Shown here: positions 53,150 through 63,971 of the stretch, piece by piece
Layout: every line of letters begins with the position of its first letter
Position numbering within the stretch: the stretch's first letter is position 1
DNA from: Streptomyces sp. WM4235
Lineage (GTDB): Bacteria > Actinomycetota > Actinomycetes > Streptomycetales > Streptomycetaceae
DNA: 64,000 nt
Reading direction: 5' to 3'
Assembly: GCF_001279725.1 (NCBI RefSeq)
Contig: NZ_LGDE01000002.1
Coordinates: 62,001-126,000, forward strand
Notes under the pieces: model-generated
Databases searched by the model: none
Seen by the model: only the letters and a program-made list of their open reading frames with translations
Told to the model about the DNA's origin: nothing
Program-made: the position numbers and the translations under genes

Positions 53150-53259
53150 CGACACGGCGCAATCCCCTTCGCCCGACACGGCGAAATACCCTTCGCCCGA
53201 CACGGCGCAATCCCCTTCGCCGGACCCGGTGACAGGCTCCCTGCCCGACACGGCGACCC
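53150..53259 (+). repeat. 24-bp tandem repeats upstream of pucR
   Basis: Three near-identical 24-bp units (53150-53173, 53174-53197, 53198-53221; first and third identical, second with 2 changes) are followed by a diverged unit and a partial CGACACGGCGAC. Each unit contains CGACACGGCG and CCCTTCGCC. They fill the gap between the ATPase gene and pucR; read in one frame they would give PDTAQSPS repeats, but I see no convincing gene. Confidence 0.8.
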
Positions 53260-53322
53260 ACCCCCGCTCCGTGCCCGGCCCGCTCGCCGCCCCACTCCTC
53301 CGTCTAAGGCCCCTGGTACCCG

Positions 53323-54903
53323 ATGCCGCTCACCCTCGCCTCGCTCGTCCAGCACTCGGCGCTCAAGCTCAGCGTCCGGGCGGGGGAGGGCCGCCTCGAC
53401 ACGCCCGTGCGCTGGGCACACGTCAGCGAGCTCGCCGACCCCGTCCCCTACATGGAGGGCGGTGAACTGCTGCTGATCACCGCGATGAAACTGGACGCCG
53501 AGGACCCCGAGGAGATGCGGCGGTACGTACGGAGGCTCGCGGCCTCCGGCGTCGTCGGCATCGGCTTCGCGATCGGCGTCAACTACGAGGCGATTCCCGA
53601 GGCCCTGGTCGAGGCGGCGGCGGCGGAGGACCTGCCGCTGCTGGAGGTGCCGCGCCGCACCCCGTTCCTCGCCATCAGCAAGGCGGTCTCGGCGGCCCTC
53701 GCGGCCGACCAGTACCGGGCCGTGACGGCCGGTTTCGAGGCGCAGCGGGAGCTGACCCGCGCCGCCCTGTCGGCCGACGGCCCCGCCGAACTCCTGACGA
53801 AGCTGGCGGCGCACGTACACGGCTGGGCCGCGCTGTACGACACCTCGGGCGCGGTGGTCGCGGCGGCTCCCGACTGGGCGGCCCGCCGGGCGGCCCGGCT
53901 GACCCCGGACGTGGAGCGGCTGCGGGAACGGCCCGCGCCCGCGAGCGCGGTGGTGGGCGGCTCCGACGACCGCGTCGAACTCCAGTCGCTGGGTACGGGG
54001 CGACGGGCGCGGGGCGCGCTCGCGGTGGGCACCGGCGCCCCGCTGGGCACGGCGGAGCGGTACGCCGTGCACTCGGCGGTGGCCCTGCTGACGCTCACCA
54101 CCGAGCGGTCCCGGTCCCTGCGCGACGCGGAGTCCCGGCTCGGGGCCGCGGTGCTGCGGATGCTGATGGTCGGCGAGGCGGAGCGCGCGCTGGCCGTCGC
54201 GGGGGATCTGTACGGGGCGCTCCTGGAGTCCCCGTTCCGGATCGTGGTGGCCGAGCCGGCCCTGACGGGGACGGCCCAACCGGAGGGGCTCGCCCAATTG
54301 GCCGATGCGGTGGAGTCGGCGGCGGCCCGTACCGGCGAGGCGCTGCTGGTGGTGCCCGAGGAAGGGCGGCTGGTGGTCCTGGCGGCCGAGGCGGGCTCCG
54401 CGGCACGGGCCTGTGCGGAGCACGCGGAACTGCTGGAGGCGCGGCGCGGCCGGGACACGACCGGGCCGGAGCCCGACGAACTGGTGATCGGGCTGTCGGG
54501 CACGGCCGGACCCGCCGGCGTGGCGGCGGCCTTCAAACAGGCGGACCAGGCGCTCGCCGTGGCCCGGCGACGCGGCCGGGCGATGGTGGAGCACGAGGAC
54601 CTGGCGGCGGGGTCGGTGCTGCCGCTGCTGGCCGACGACGCGGTACGGGCCTTCGCGGACGGCACGCTGCGGGCCCTGCGGGAACACGACGCGAAGGGTC
54701 GCGGCGACCTGGTGGCCTCGCTGCAGGCCTGGCTCTCCCGGCACGGCCAGTGGGACGCGGCGGCGGTGGACCTCGGCGTGCACCGGCACACGCTGCGGTA
54801 CCGGATGAAGCGGGTGGAGGAGATCCTCGGCCGCTCGCTGGACGACCCGGACGTCCGGATGGAACTCTGGCTCGCCCTCAAGGCCGCCTCGACCGTCTCC
54901 TAG
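53323..54903 (+). CDS. PucR-family transcriptional regulator
   Basis: A 526-aa regulator. The N-terminal PucR sensor domain (about 1-130) starts MPLTLASLVQHSALKLSVRAG and includes MEGGELLLITAMKL. A middle GGDEF-like/CdaR-type region follows. The C-terminal helix-turn-helix is LGVHRHTLRYRMKRVEEI at about residues 485-502. PucR-type proteins commonly control purine, amine and GABA catabolism. It lies 170 bases before an aldehyde dehydrogenase and near gabT, making them likely targets. No strong ribosome binding site precedes the ATG. Confidence 0.85.
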   Translation: MPLTLASLVQHSALKLSVRAGEGRLDTPVRWAHVSELADPVPYMEGGELLLITAMKLDAEDPEEMRRYVRRLAASGVVGIGFAIGVNYEAIPEALVEAAAAEDLPLLEVPRRTPFLAISKAVSAALAADQYRAVTAGFEAQRELTRAALSADGPAELLTKLAAHVHGWAALYDTSGAVVAAAPDWAARRAARLTPDVERLRERPAPASAVVGGSDDRVELQSLGTGRRARGALAVGTGAPLGTAERYAVHSAVALLTLTTERSRSLRDAESRLGAAVLRMLMVGEAERALAVAGDLYGALLESPFRIVVAEPALTGTAQPEGLAQLADAVESAAARTGEALLVVPEEGRLVVLAAEAGSAARACAEHAELLEARRGRDTTGPEPDELVIGLSGTAGPAGVAAAFKQADQALAVARRRGRAMVEHEDLAAGSVLPLLADDAVRAFADGTLRALREHDAKGRGDLVASLQAWLSRHGQWDAAAVDLGVHRHTLRYRMKRVEEILGRSLDDPDVRMELWLALKAASTVS

Positions 54904-54970
54904 GCCCTCTCGGCAAAGTGGCGCCCGGCCCCCGCGAGCGGCCCCGACACTGACAAAGCGGCGCGGGTCG

Positions 54971-55007
54971 GCATGCGTGTACTCCATGCCGGATAAACAA
55001 CGAATCC
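54971..55007. promoter_or_regulatory. Candidate operator before the third aldehyde dehydrogenase
   Basis: ACGAATCC (55000-55007) matches the right half-site of the dyads at 31219-31256 and 38146-38181. AACAACGAAT (54996-55005) is the exact complement of ATTCGTTGTT at 31222-31231. The left half, GCATGCGT (54971-54978), matches at 6 of 8 positions with 21-bp spacing. CTCCGCGGAG, a perfect palindrome, overlaps it at 55007-55016. Confidence 0.4.
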
Positions 55008-55073
55008 TCCGCGGAGTCCTACGGTGGTGGGGACAAGGACCCCACCGCACAACTCCGAAGGGCCGGGATTCGC

Positions 55074-56519
55074 ATGACTTCCACCCACGCCTTCTGGCTC
55101 GCCGGCCGCCTGGCCACCGGCGAGGACAGCTTCGACGTCCACTCCCCGTGGGACGGTCGCCTGGTCGGCTCCGTCAGCGTGCCGACCGACGCACAGGTCG
55201 AAGAGGCCGTGGCCGCGGCGCACGCCGTGACGGCGGAGTTCTCCGCGACCCCCGCCCACGTACGGGCCGCCGCCCTGGACCACGTGTCCAAGCGGCTCGC
55301 CGAGCGCACCGAGGAGATCGCCCAGCTGATCTCCGCCGAGAACGGCAAGCCCATCAAGTGGGCCCGCGGCGAGGTCGGCCGTGCGGTGTCCGTGTTCCGT
55401 TTCGCCGCCGAGGAGGCCCGCCGCTTCAACGGGGGAGAGGCCCAGCGCCTGGACACCGACGCCGGTGGCGTCGGCCGGCTCGCGCTGACCCGCCGCTTCG
55501 TCAAGGGTCCCGTGCTCGGCATCGCGCCGTTCAACTTCCCGCTGAACCTGTGCGCCCACAAGGTGGCTCCCGCCATCGCCGTCGGCGCGCCGATCATCCT
55601 GAAGCCGGCCCCGGCCACCCCGCTCTCCGGCCTGATCCTCGGCGAGCTGCTCGCCGAGACGGACCTGCCGGTCGGCTCCTGGTCCGTCCTGCCCGTGGCG
55701 AACGACAAGATGCCCGCCCTGGTCAAGGACGAGCGCCTGCCCGTCATCTCCTTCACCGGCTCCGACACGGTCGGCTACGCCATCCAGCAGTCGGTGCCCC
55801 ACAAGCACTGCACCCTGGAGCTCGGCGGCAACGCCGCGGCCGTCGTCCTCGCCGACTGGTCCTCCGAGGCCGACATCGACTGGGCCGCGACCCGTATCGC
55901 GACCTTCTCGAACTACCAGGCCGGCCAGTCCTGCATCTCGGTGCAGCGCGTGATCGCCGACGCCTCCGTGTACGACCGCCTCGTCGAGAAGGTCGTCGCC
56001 AAGGTCCGTGCCCAGGTCACCGGTGACCCGTCCGACTCCGCCACCGACGTCGGCCCCCTCGTCTCCGAGGACGCCGCCAAGCGCGTCGAGTCCTGGGTGG
56101 ACGAGGCCGTCTCCGCCGGCGCCAAGCTGCTCACCGGCGGCAAGCGCGAGGGTGCCTCGTACGAGCCCACCGTCGTCGCGGACCTGCCGGCCGGTGTCAC
56201 GCTCGCCGTCGAGGAGGTCTTCGGGCCGGTCCTCACGCTGCAGAAGGTCGACGGGGTCGACGAGGCCTTCGCCGCCGTCAACGACTCGAAGTTCGGTCTG
56301 CAGACCGGCGTGTTCACCCGGGACATCCAGGTCGCGTTCCGCGCGCACCGCGAGCTGGAGGTCGGCGGTGTGATCGTCGGCGACGCGCCGTCCTACCGCG
56401 CCGACCAGATGCCGTACGGCGGCGTCAAGCAGTCCGGTGTCGGTCGCGAGGGCGTCCGCTACGCCATGGACGACTACACGTACGAGCGGGTCCTGGTCCT
56501 CACGGGCCTGGACATCTGA
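55074..56519 (+). CDS. NAD-dependent aldehyde dehydrogenase (third copy; possible succinate semialdehyde step)
   Basis: A 481-aa aldehyde dehydrogenase from a different branch than the two aminobutyraldehyde-type copies. The catalytic Cys is in YQAGQSCISV, the Glu in TLELGGNAA and the cofactor loop in FTGSDTVGY. The FNFPLNLCAHKVAPAIAVG segment is typical of broad aldehyde/semialdehyde dehydrogenases. With GabT and PucR beside it, oxidation of succinate semialdehyde to succinate is a reasonable inference, not shown by sequence. A strong terminator follows. Confidence 0.8.
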   Translation: MTSTHAFWLAGRLATGEDSFDVHSPWDGRLVGSVSVPTDAQVEEAVAAAHAVTAEFSATPAHVRAAALDHVSKRLAERTEEIAQLISAENGKPIKWARGEVGRAVSVFRFAAEEARRFNGGEAQRLDTDAGGVGRLALTRRFVKGPVLGIAPFNFPLNLCAHKVAPAIAVGAPIILKPAPATPLSGLILGELLAETDLPVGSWSVLPVANDKMPALVKDERLPVISFTGSDTVGYAIQQSVPHKHCTLELGGNAAAVVLADWSSEADIDWAATRIATFSNYQAGQSCISVQRVIADASVYDRLVEKVVAKVRAQVTGDPSDSATDVGPLVSEDAAKRVESWVDEAVSAGAKLLTGGKREGASYEPTVVADLPAGVTLAVEEVFGPVLTLQKVDGVDEAFAAVNDSKFGLQTGVFTRDIQVAFRAHRELEVGGVIVGDAPSYRADQMPYGGVKQSGVGREGVRYAMDDYTYERVLVLTGLDI

Positions 56520-56542
56520 GCGCACTCGTACGGCCATGAGCC

Positions 56543-56584
56543 GACGGCCGGAGCCCACTGTGCGGGGGCTCCGGCCGTCTCCTT
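56543..56584 (+). terminator. Rho-independent terminator after the third aldehyde dehydrogenase
   Basis: A perfect 14-bp stem (56543-56556 with 56566-56579), a 9-base loop and a following TCCTTTT. The clearest intrinsic terminator in the window. Confidence 0.88.
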
Positions 56585-56703
56585 TTCGCCCACCCGGCCG
56601 GACGCCCCTTTTCAGGGCGCACGAAACGGGTACCACTCACCAGGTAGCACCGACCGGTATCCGGAAAGTCAACCGACTTCGGCGGCGAGGTGAGTCCCCT
56701 CTC

Positions 56704-58656
56704 ATGTCCGCAACACAGCCCAGCGGCACTCAGCCCAAGGTGACCGAACGCGAGGCACGGCAGGTCGCGGAAGCGGCCCGGGAACAGGACTGGCGCAAGC
56801 CCAGCTTCGCGAAGGAGCTCTTCCTCGGGCGGTTCCGGCTCGACCTGATCCACCCCCATCCGCTGCCCGCCGACGAGGACGTCCGGCGCGGCGAGGCCTT
56901 CCTGGCCCGGCTGCGGCAGTTCTGCGAGACGCAGATCGACGGGGCCCGCATCGAACGCGAGGCGAGGATCCCCGACGAGACCGTGCGCGGACTGAAGGAA
57001 CTCGGCGCACTCGGCATGAAGATCGACCCGAAGTACGGGGGTCTCGGTCTCACCCAGGTGTACTACAACAAGGCGCTCGCCCTCGTCGGTTCGGTCAGCC
57101 CCGCCATCGGGGCCCTGCTCTCCGCCCACCAGTCGATCGGCGTCCCCCAGCCGCTCAAGATGTTCGGCACCCGGGAGCAGAAGGACACCTACCTGCCCCG
57201 CTGCGCCACCACCGCCATCAGCGCCTTCCTGCTCACCGAGCCCGACGTGGGCTCCGACCCGGCGCGACTGGCCACCACGGCGGTACCGGACGAGAGCGGC
57301 GACGGGTACCTCCTCGACGGGGTGAAGCTCTGGACCACCAACGGGGTGGTCGCCGACCTGCTCGTCGTGATGGCCCGGGTGCCGAAGAGCGAGAACCACC
57401 GGGGCGGGATCACCGCCTTCGTGGTCGAGGCGGACTCGCCCGGCATCACCGTCGAGCACCGCAACGCCTTCATGGGCCTGCGCGGTCTGGAGAACGGCGT
57501 CACCCGCTTCCACCAGGTGCGGGTCCCCGCGGCCCAGCGGATCGGAGCCGAGGGCGCCGGTCTGAAGATCGCGCTGACCACCCTGAACACCGGCCGCCTC
57601 TCGCTGCCCGCCATGTGCGTCGGTGCCGGCAAGTGGTGTCTGAAGATCGCCCGCGAGTGGTCGGGCGTGCGCGAGCAGTGGGGCCGGCCGGTGGCCCGGC
57701 ACGAGGCGGTCGGCGCCAAGATCGCCTTCATCGCCGCCACCACCTTCGCCCTGGAGGCCGTGGTCGACCTCGCCTCCCAGATGGCCGACGAGGACCGCAA
57801 CGACATCCGCATCGAGGCCGCCCTCGCGAAGCTCTACGGCTCCGAGATGGCCTGCCTGATGGCCGACGAACTGGTCCAGATCCGCGGCGGACGCGGTTTC
57901 GAGACCGCCGAGTCGCTGGCCGCCCGCGGCGAGCGGGCCGTCCCCGCCGAACAGATGCTGCGCGATCTGCGCATCAACCGGATCTTCGAGGGCTCGACCG
58001 AGATCATGCACCTGCTCATCGCGCGGGAGGCGGTGGACGCCCACCTGTCGGTGGCCGGCGACCTCATCGACCCCGAGAAGGCCCTCGGCGACAAGGCGAA
58101 GGCCGGCGCCCGGGCGGCCGGGTTCTACGCGCGCTGGCTGCCCAGACTGGCCACCGGGGCCGGCCAGGTGCCGGGGACCTACCGGGAGTTCCACCCCGAC
58201 GGCCACCCCGACCTCGCCACCCACCTGCGCTACGTCGAGCGGACCTCCCGCAAACTCGCCCGATCGACGTTCTACGCCATGTCCCGCTGGCAGGGGCGGA
58301 TGGAGACGAAGCAGGGCTTCCTCGGCCGGATCGTGGACATCGGCGCCGAACTCTTCGCGATGAGCGCCGCCTGTGTGCGCGCCGAGCACCTGCGCGCGAC
58401 CGGCGAGCACGGCCGCGAGGCCTACCAACTCGCCGACGCCTTCTGCCGGCAGTCCCGGATCCGCGTCGAGGAACTCTTCGGCCGGCTCTGGTCCAACACC
58501 GACGACCTGGACGGCAAGGTCGTCGCCGGGGTGCTGTCCGGCACCTACACCTGGCTGGAGGAGGGCATCCTCGACCCCTCGGGCGACGGCCCGTGGATCG
58601 CCGACGCCACCCCGGGCCCGTCCACCCGCGAAAACGTCCACCGCCCGCTGCGCTGA
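56704..58656 (+). CDS. Acyl-CoA dehydrogenase, very-long-chain-like size
   Basis: A 650-aa FAD enzyme, about 260 residues longer than short/medium-chain acyl-CoA dehydrogenases, as in the VLCAD/FadE group. Domains are in order: N-terminal helical part, AFLLTEPDVGSDPARLATTA in the middle sheet, and the C-terminal helical part with LRDLRINRIFEGSTEIMHLL. An additional alpha-helical tail covers about residues 450-650. It oxidises acyl-CoA to trans-2-enoyl-CoA. The ATG at 56704 follows GAGGTGAG. It stands alone after a strong terminator. Confidence 0.85.
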   Translation: MSATQPSGTQPKVTEREARQVAEAAREQDWRKPSFAKELFLGRFRLDLIHPHPLPADEDVRRGEAFLARLRQFCETQIDGARIEREARIPDETVRGLKELGALGMKIDPKYGGLGLTQVYYNKALALVGSVSPAIGALLSAHQSIGVPQPLKMFGTREQKDTYLPRCATTAISAFLLTEPDVGSDPARLATTAVPDESGDGYLLDGVKLWTTNGVVADLLVVMARVPKSENHRGGITAFVVEADSPGITVEHRNAFMGLRGLENGVTRFHQVRVPAAQRIGAEGAGLKIALTTLNTGRLSLPAMCVGAGKWCLKIAREWSGVREQWGRPVARHEAVGAKIAFIAATTFALEAVVDLASQMADEDRNDIRIEAALAKLYGSEMACLMADELVQIRGGRGFETAESLAARGERAVPAEQMLRDLRINRIFEGSTEIMHLLIAREAVDAHLSVAGDLIDPEKALGDKAKAGARAAGFYARWLPRLATGAGQVPGTYREFHPDGHPDLATHLRYVERTSRKLARSTFYAMSRWQGRMETKQGFLGRIVDIGAELFAMSAACVRAEHLRATGEHGREAYQLADAFCRQSRIRVEELFGRLWSNTDDLDGKVVAGVLSGTYTWLEEGILDPSGDGPWIADATPGPSTRENVHRPLR

Positions 58657-58766
58657 CCTGCGAGGATCAAGACGGGCCCGAGCCACGAGGAGCGATCCGA
58701 GCGACCGAGGGAGCGGCCCGCGCGAACAGGACGAGTACCGGCACGAGCACGAGGCGGACGGGAACG

Positions 58767-60035
58767 ATGGCGATGGCCGAGGAAGACCGTCACAGCCGAC
58801 GGCTGGCCTGGTGCGTGGCGCACCTGCTGCGCCACGCACCGGACCCCGTCACCGCCGACCTGACGGGCCGGCTGGACGACACCACCCGCAAGTACCTGCT
58901 CCGCGACGAGTACCTGCCCGCCTCCCTCGTCACGCTCGTGCTGCGGCACGGCAGCGACGAGGACCGGCGGACCGTCGCCCGCAACCCGCGCGTGTTCGGG
59001 CGCCCGCTGCCGGGCCTGCCCGGACCCGCGCGGTACGCGGCCCGCCCCGCGCCCGGCCCGGAACTCCTCGCGGCCCTCGGCGTCGGCCCCGGACCGCTGG
59101 ACACCGACGAACTGATCGGGCTGCTGCGCGCGCACGGCGCCCGCCCCCGGCTCCCGCTCACCCTGCTGCGGCTGCCGCACACCCTCGACCCCGAACTGCT
59201 GCGCGCCCGGCACGCCCGCGACCCGTTGCCGCCCGGCGCGATCGAGGCGCTGCTCCTGGTCGGCGACCTGCCCCTGGACGTGTCCGTCGCGCTGCTCGCC
59301 GGCACGCCGGGGGAGACGTACGGGCGCCGCTGGTACCGCCCCGCCGTACGGGCCGTCCGGATGGGGCTCCTGACCTGCGACGAGCTGGTCTCCCGCGTGA
59401 CTCCCGCCGGGCGGACCCTGCTCCTGGCGGACCTGTCCGCCGGTCCGGGCGGGCTGCGCTGGAACGTGCCCGAGCAGGCCGAGGTCCGGTCCGCCGTGCG
59501 CCGGGTGCTGCGACCCACCCTGGGTGACGACCCGCGCTGGTGGCCGATCCTGAGCCGGCGTGCCGTCGGCTTCGGCGGCACGCTGCCCGAACTGGTCGAG
59601 GTCGTGGCCGCGCGGGAGACGCCTCCGGCCGGTGTCCACACGGGCCCCGAACCGGTCGGCGGGGTGGAGCGCGAACTGGCCCTGGTCAGCCTGGCCGTGC
59701 CGATGGAACAGGTCAGCGAGGACATTCGATGGGTCCGTGACTGCCTCGACCGGGGCCTGCTCACCGGGGCCGACGTGATCCGCCACAAGGTGCCCGCCTG
59801 CTGGGCCCTGGACGAGGACCACTGGCTCGGCGACATCGACCACCCCGACCGCCACGACCGTCCCGAGGCCGTCCACGCGGCCCGCGCCGAGGCGGACCGA
59901 CTGTTCGCCGAGGCCCTCGGCGCGGACGCGGACGCCTGGTGGCGGGCCGCCCGGGCGCTCCCCGACTTCGCCGGGACGCTGCCGGAGCTGTTGGCCGGTG
60001 TGATTCAAGGGGACTCCGTGTCCAACCGCACCTGA
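58767..60035 (+). CDS. Conserved protein of unknown function upstream of dxr
   Basis: A 422-aa Leu/Arg/Ala-rich soluble protein. It contains many short helices of the LxxLLxxG kind (LPGGIEALLLVGDLPLDVSVALL-like stretch near residues 155-180, in part), suggesting an alpha-solenoid, but no catalytic motif is visible. There is no signal or membrane segment. GAGG lies 12 bases before the ATG at 58767; an ATG two codons later is possible. It ends 20 bases before dxr, so it probably shares a transcript with dxr and the site-2 protease. Function unknown. Confidence 0.6.
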   Translation: MAMAEEDRHSRRLAWCVAHLLRHAPDPVTADLTGRLDDTTRKYLLRDEYLPASLVTLVLRHGSDEDRRTVARNPRVFGRPLPGLPGPARYAARPAPGPELLAALGVGPGPLDTDELIGLLRAHGARPRLPLTLLRLPHTLDPELLRARHARDPLPPGAIEALLLVGDLPLDVSVALLAGTPGETYGRRWYRPAVRAVRMGLLTCDELVSRVTPAGRTLLLADLSAGPGGLRWNVPEQAEVRSAVRRVLRPTLGDDPRWWPILSRRAVGFGGTLPELVEVVAARETPPAGVHTGPEPVGGVERELALVSLAVPMEQVSEDIRWVRDCLDRGLLTGADVIRHKVPACWALDEDHWLGDIDHPDRHDRPEAVHAARAEADRLFAEALGADADAWWRAARALPDFAGTLPELLAGVIQGDSVSNRT

Positions 60036-60055
60036 GTTGCGGCAACAATGGGAGC

Positions 60056-61309
60056 ATGAGCGACAGCCCAGCCCCCCTCGCCGATCCGCACCTCCTCTTC
60101 GACCCCGCGGTCGGCCGCCGGGACATCGTCATCCTCGGGTCGACCGGGTCCATCGGGACCCAGGCCATCGACCTCGCCCTGCGCAACCCGGACCGCTTCC
60201 GCGTGACCGCGCTGTCCGCCGCCGGCGGGCGCGTCGCGCTGCTGGCCGAGCAGGCCCGGCTGCTGCGGGTCGACACGGTCGCCGTGGCCGACGAGGACGC
60301 CGTACCGGCCCTGAAAGAGGCGCTGAGCGCCCAGTACGGCGGCGGCGAGCCGCTGCCGGAGATCCTGGCCGGACCCGACGCGGCGAGCGAACTGGCCGCC
60401 TCCGCGTGCCACACCGTGCTCAACGGCATCACCGGCTCCATCGGCCTCGCGCCCACCCTCGCCGCCCTGCGGGCCGGCCGGACCCTGGCCCTGGCCAACA
60501 AGGAATCGCTGATCGTCGGCGGCCCCCTGGTCAAGGCGCTGGCGAAGCCCGGTCAGATCATCCCGGTGGACTCCGAGCACGCCGCGCTGTTCCAGGCGCT
60601 CGCCGCCGGCACCCGCGCCGACGTGCGCAAGCTCGTGGTCACCGCCTCCGGCGGCCCCTTCCGCGGCCGCACCCGCGCCGAGCTGGCCCACGTCACCGTC
60701 CAGGACGCGCTGGCGCACCCCACCTGGGCCATGGGCCCGGTCATCACGATCAACTCGGCGACCCTGGTCAACAAGGGGCTGGAGGTCATCGAGGCGCACC
60801 TGCTCTACGACATCCCCTTCGACCGCATCGAGGTCGTCGTCCACCCGCAGTCCTACGTCCACTCGATGGTCGAGTTCACGGACGGCTCCACCCTGGCGCA
60901 GGCCACCCCGCCGGACATGCGCGGCCCGATCGCGATCGGCCTCGGCTGGCCCGAGCGGATCCCCGACGCGGCCCCGGCGTTCGACTGGACCAAGGCGTCG
61001 AGCTGGGAGTTCTTCCCGCTGGACACCGAGGCCTTCCCGTCGGTGGGACTGGCCCGCCACGTGGGCGCACTGGGCGGTACCGCCCCGGCCGTGTTCAATG
61101 CGGCGAACGAGGAGTGCGTGGCCGCCTTCCTGGCCGGTCGGCTGCCGTTCACAGCAATCATGGATACGGTCTCCGCTGTGGTCGATGAGCACGGAACGCC
61201 GGAGGCGGGAACTTCCCTGACCGTCCGGGACGTCCTTGAAGCGGAGACCTGGGCCAGGGCCCGGGCACGGGAGATGGCGGCACGCGCCGCCGTGGAGGCG
61301 AGCGCATGA
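60056..61309 (+). CDS. dxr: 1-deoxy-D-xylulose 5-phosphate reductoisomerase
   Basis: Dxr makes 2-C-methyl-D-erythritol 4-phosphate from DXP with NADPH, the committed MEP step. The 417-aa protein shows the NADPH motif [17 protein letters not shown] near residues 26-42, then [23 protein letters not shown] with the metal-binding Glu, and [12 protein letters not shown]. The first 20 residues are a short extension. The ATG at 60056 is preferred although GGGAG is only 1 base upstream. It overlaps the site-2 protease gene (ATGA). Confidence 0.93.
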   Translation: MSDSPAPLADPHLLFDPAVGRRDIVILGSTGSIGTQAIDLALRNPDRFRVTALSAAGGRVALLAEQARLLRVDTVAVADEDAVPALKEALSAQYGGGEPLPEILAGPDAASELAASACHTVLNGITGSIGLAPTLAALRAGRTLALANKESLIVGGPLVKALAKPGQIIPVDSEHAALFQALAAGTRADVRKLVVTASGGPFRGRTRAELAHVTVQDALAHPTWAMGPVITINSATLVNKGLEVIEAHLLYDIPFDRIEVVVHPQSYVHSMVEFTDGSTLAQATPPDMRGPIAIGLGWPERIPDAAPAFDWTKASSWEFFPLDTEAFPSVGLARHVGALGGTAPAVFNAANEECVAAFLAGRLPFTAIMDTVSAVVDEHGTPEAGTSLTVRDVLEAETWARARAREMAARAAVEASA

Positions 61310-62607
61310 CGATACTGCTGACCCTGATCGGTGTGGTCGTCTTCGCGGTCGGCCTGCTGGTCTCCATCGCCTGGCACGAACTCGGCCACCTCTCCACGGC
61401 CAAGATGTTCGGCATCCGCGTGCCCCAGTACATGGTCGGCTTCGGCAGGACCGTCTGGTCGCGGAAGAAGGGCGACACGGAGTACGGGATAAAGGCCATC
61501 CCGATGGGCGGCTACATCCGCATGATCGGGATGTTCCCGCCCGGCGAGGACGGCAAGGTCACCGCCCGCTCGACGTCGCCCTTCCGCTCGATGATCGAGG
61601 ACGCGCGCTCCGCCGCGTACGAGGAGCTCCAGCCCGGCGACGAGACGCGGCTGTTCTACACGCGCAAGCCGTGGAAGCGCGTGATCGTGATGTTCGCCGG
61701 GCCGTTCATGAACCTGGTCCTGGCCGTGGCCATCTTCCTGGCCACGCTGATGACCTTCGGCGTGAACACCCAGACCACCGTGGTCAGCAGCGTGTCCGAC
61801 TGCGTCCTCCAGCAGAGCGAGAAGCGCGACAAGTGCGCCGCCGGCGACCCGGTGGCCCCCGCCAAGGCCGCGGGCCTGCTGCAGGGGGACAAGATCGTCG
61901 CGTTCAACGGCAGGAAGGTCGACGACTGGTCGGCGCTCCAGAAGGACATCCGCGCCACCGTCGGCCCGGCCACCGTCACCGTGGAGCGCGCGGGCCGCCT
62001 GGTCGACCTGAAGCCCACCCTGATCGAGAACACGGTCGCCAAGACCGACGGTCGCGGCGAGTACGTCAAGGACCAGTACGTCACCGCGGGCTTCCTCGGC
62101 TTCGCGCCGGCCAGCGGGTACGTGGAGCAGTCCTTCCCGCAGGCCGCCTCCCGCATGGGCGACATGATGGAGTCCGGGGTCGAGTCCCTGGTCGCGCTGC
62201 CGTCCAAGATCCCGGCCCTGTGGAACTCCGTCTTCAACGGCGCCGAGCGCGACGTGAACGGCCCGATGGGCATCGTGGGCGCCGCCCGGGTCAGCGGCGA
62301 GATCTTCACCCTGGACCTGCCGCCCACCCACATCCTGGTGATCTTCCTGAACCTGGTGGCGGGCTTCAACCTCTCGCTGTTCCTGTTCAACATGCTGCCG
62401 CTGCTGCCGCTCGACGGCGGTCACATCGCGGGCGCGCTGTGGGAGTCGGTGCGACGCAACGTGGCCCGTGTCTTCCGCCGGCCGGACCCCGGTCCGTTCG
62501 ACGTGGCGCGGCTGATGCCCTTGGCCTACGTGGTGGCGGGAGTCTTCGTCTGCTTCACCCTGCTGGTGCTCGTGGCGGACGTGGTGAACCCGATCAAGAT
62601 CACCTGA
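61306..62607 (+). CDS. RseP-like site-2 (intramembrane zinc) protease
   Basis: A 433-aa membrane metalloprotease of the M50 family. The zinc motif HELGH is at residues 24-28 in the first membrane helix. A PDZ domain covers about residues 150-230 ([20 protein letters not shown]). The second catalytic motif [13 protein letters not shown] near residue 365 supplies the Asp ligand. It cleaves anti-sigma factors or other membrane proteins, substrate unknown here. It is coupled to dxr by a four-base overlap. Confidence 0.92.
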   Translation: MTILLTLIGVVVFAVGLLVSIAWHELGHLSTAKMFGIRVPQYMVGFGRTVWSRKKGDTEYGIKAIPMGGYIRMIGMFPPGEDGKVTARSTSPFRSMIEDARSAAYEELQPGDETRLFYTRKPWKRVIVMFAGPFMNLVLAVAIFLATLMTFGVNTQTTVVSSVSDCVLQQSEKRDKCAAGDPVAPAKAAGLLQGDKIVAFNGRKVDDWSALQKDIRATVGPATVTVERAGRLVDLKPTLIENTVAKTDGRGEYVKDQYVTAGFLGFAPASGYVEQSFPQAASRMGDMMESGVESLVALPSKIPALWNSVFNGAERDVNGPMGIVGAARVSGEIFTLDLPPTHILVIFLNLVAGFNLSLFLFNMLPLLPLDGGHIAGALWESVRRNVARVFRRPDPGPFDVARLMPLAYVVAGVFVCFTLLVLVADVVNPIKIT

Positions 62608-62668
62608 CGCGTCCGGTCCGATCTCCGGATCGACCGCTCATGCGAAAGTCGTACGACCGTGCGTAGGA

Positions 62669-62693
62669 GGCCGGGCACACATCGTGCCCGGCC
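62669..62693 (+). terminator. Terminator between the site-2 protease gene and ispG
   Basis: A perfect 10-bp stem (62669-62678 with 62684-62693) with loop ACATC, 62 bases after the protease stop. Confidence 0.7.
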
Positions 62694-62748
62694 CTTCGCG
62701 TTCGGGTGGCACACCCCCGGCGATGCGTGGGTCCCGCGCTGATTGGCG

Positions 62749-62754
62749 TAATCT
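62749..62754 (+). promoter_or_regulatory. Candidate -10 of ispG
   Basis: TAATCT lies 60 bases before the ispG ATG and after the terminator, suggesting that ispG has its own promoter. The -35 is not clear. Confidence 0.4.
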
Positions 62755-62813
62755 CGAAGCCTGGAGCCCGCCGATCTCGGGACCTTGATCCACACCTTGG
62801 GGTTGCACAGCAG

Positions 62814-63971
<1,158 letters not shown>

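Noticed and set aside
53150..53259. CRISPR-like array
   Set aside because: The 24-bp units are directly abutting with no unique spacers, and no cas genes are near. It is a simple tandem repeat.
52845..53465. A plus-strand open frame with PDTAQSPS repeats as a real surface-repeat protein
   Set aside because: It runs out of frame through the end of the ATPase gene and the start of pucR, has no start site of its own, and the rest is Arg/Pro-rich.
51517..55050. A minus-strand open frame of nearly 1,180 codons opposite the ATPase and pucR genes
   Set aside because: It is low-complexity antisense sequence, lacks domains and a ribosome binding site, and crosses the 24-bp repeat array.
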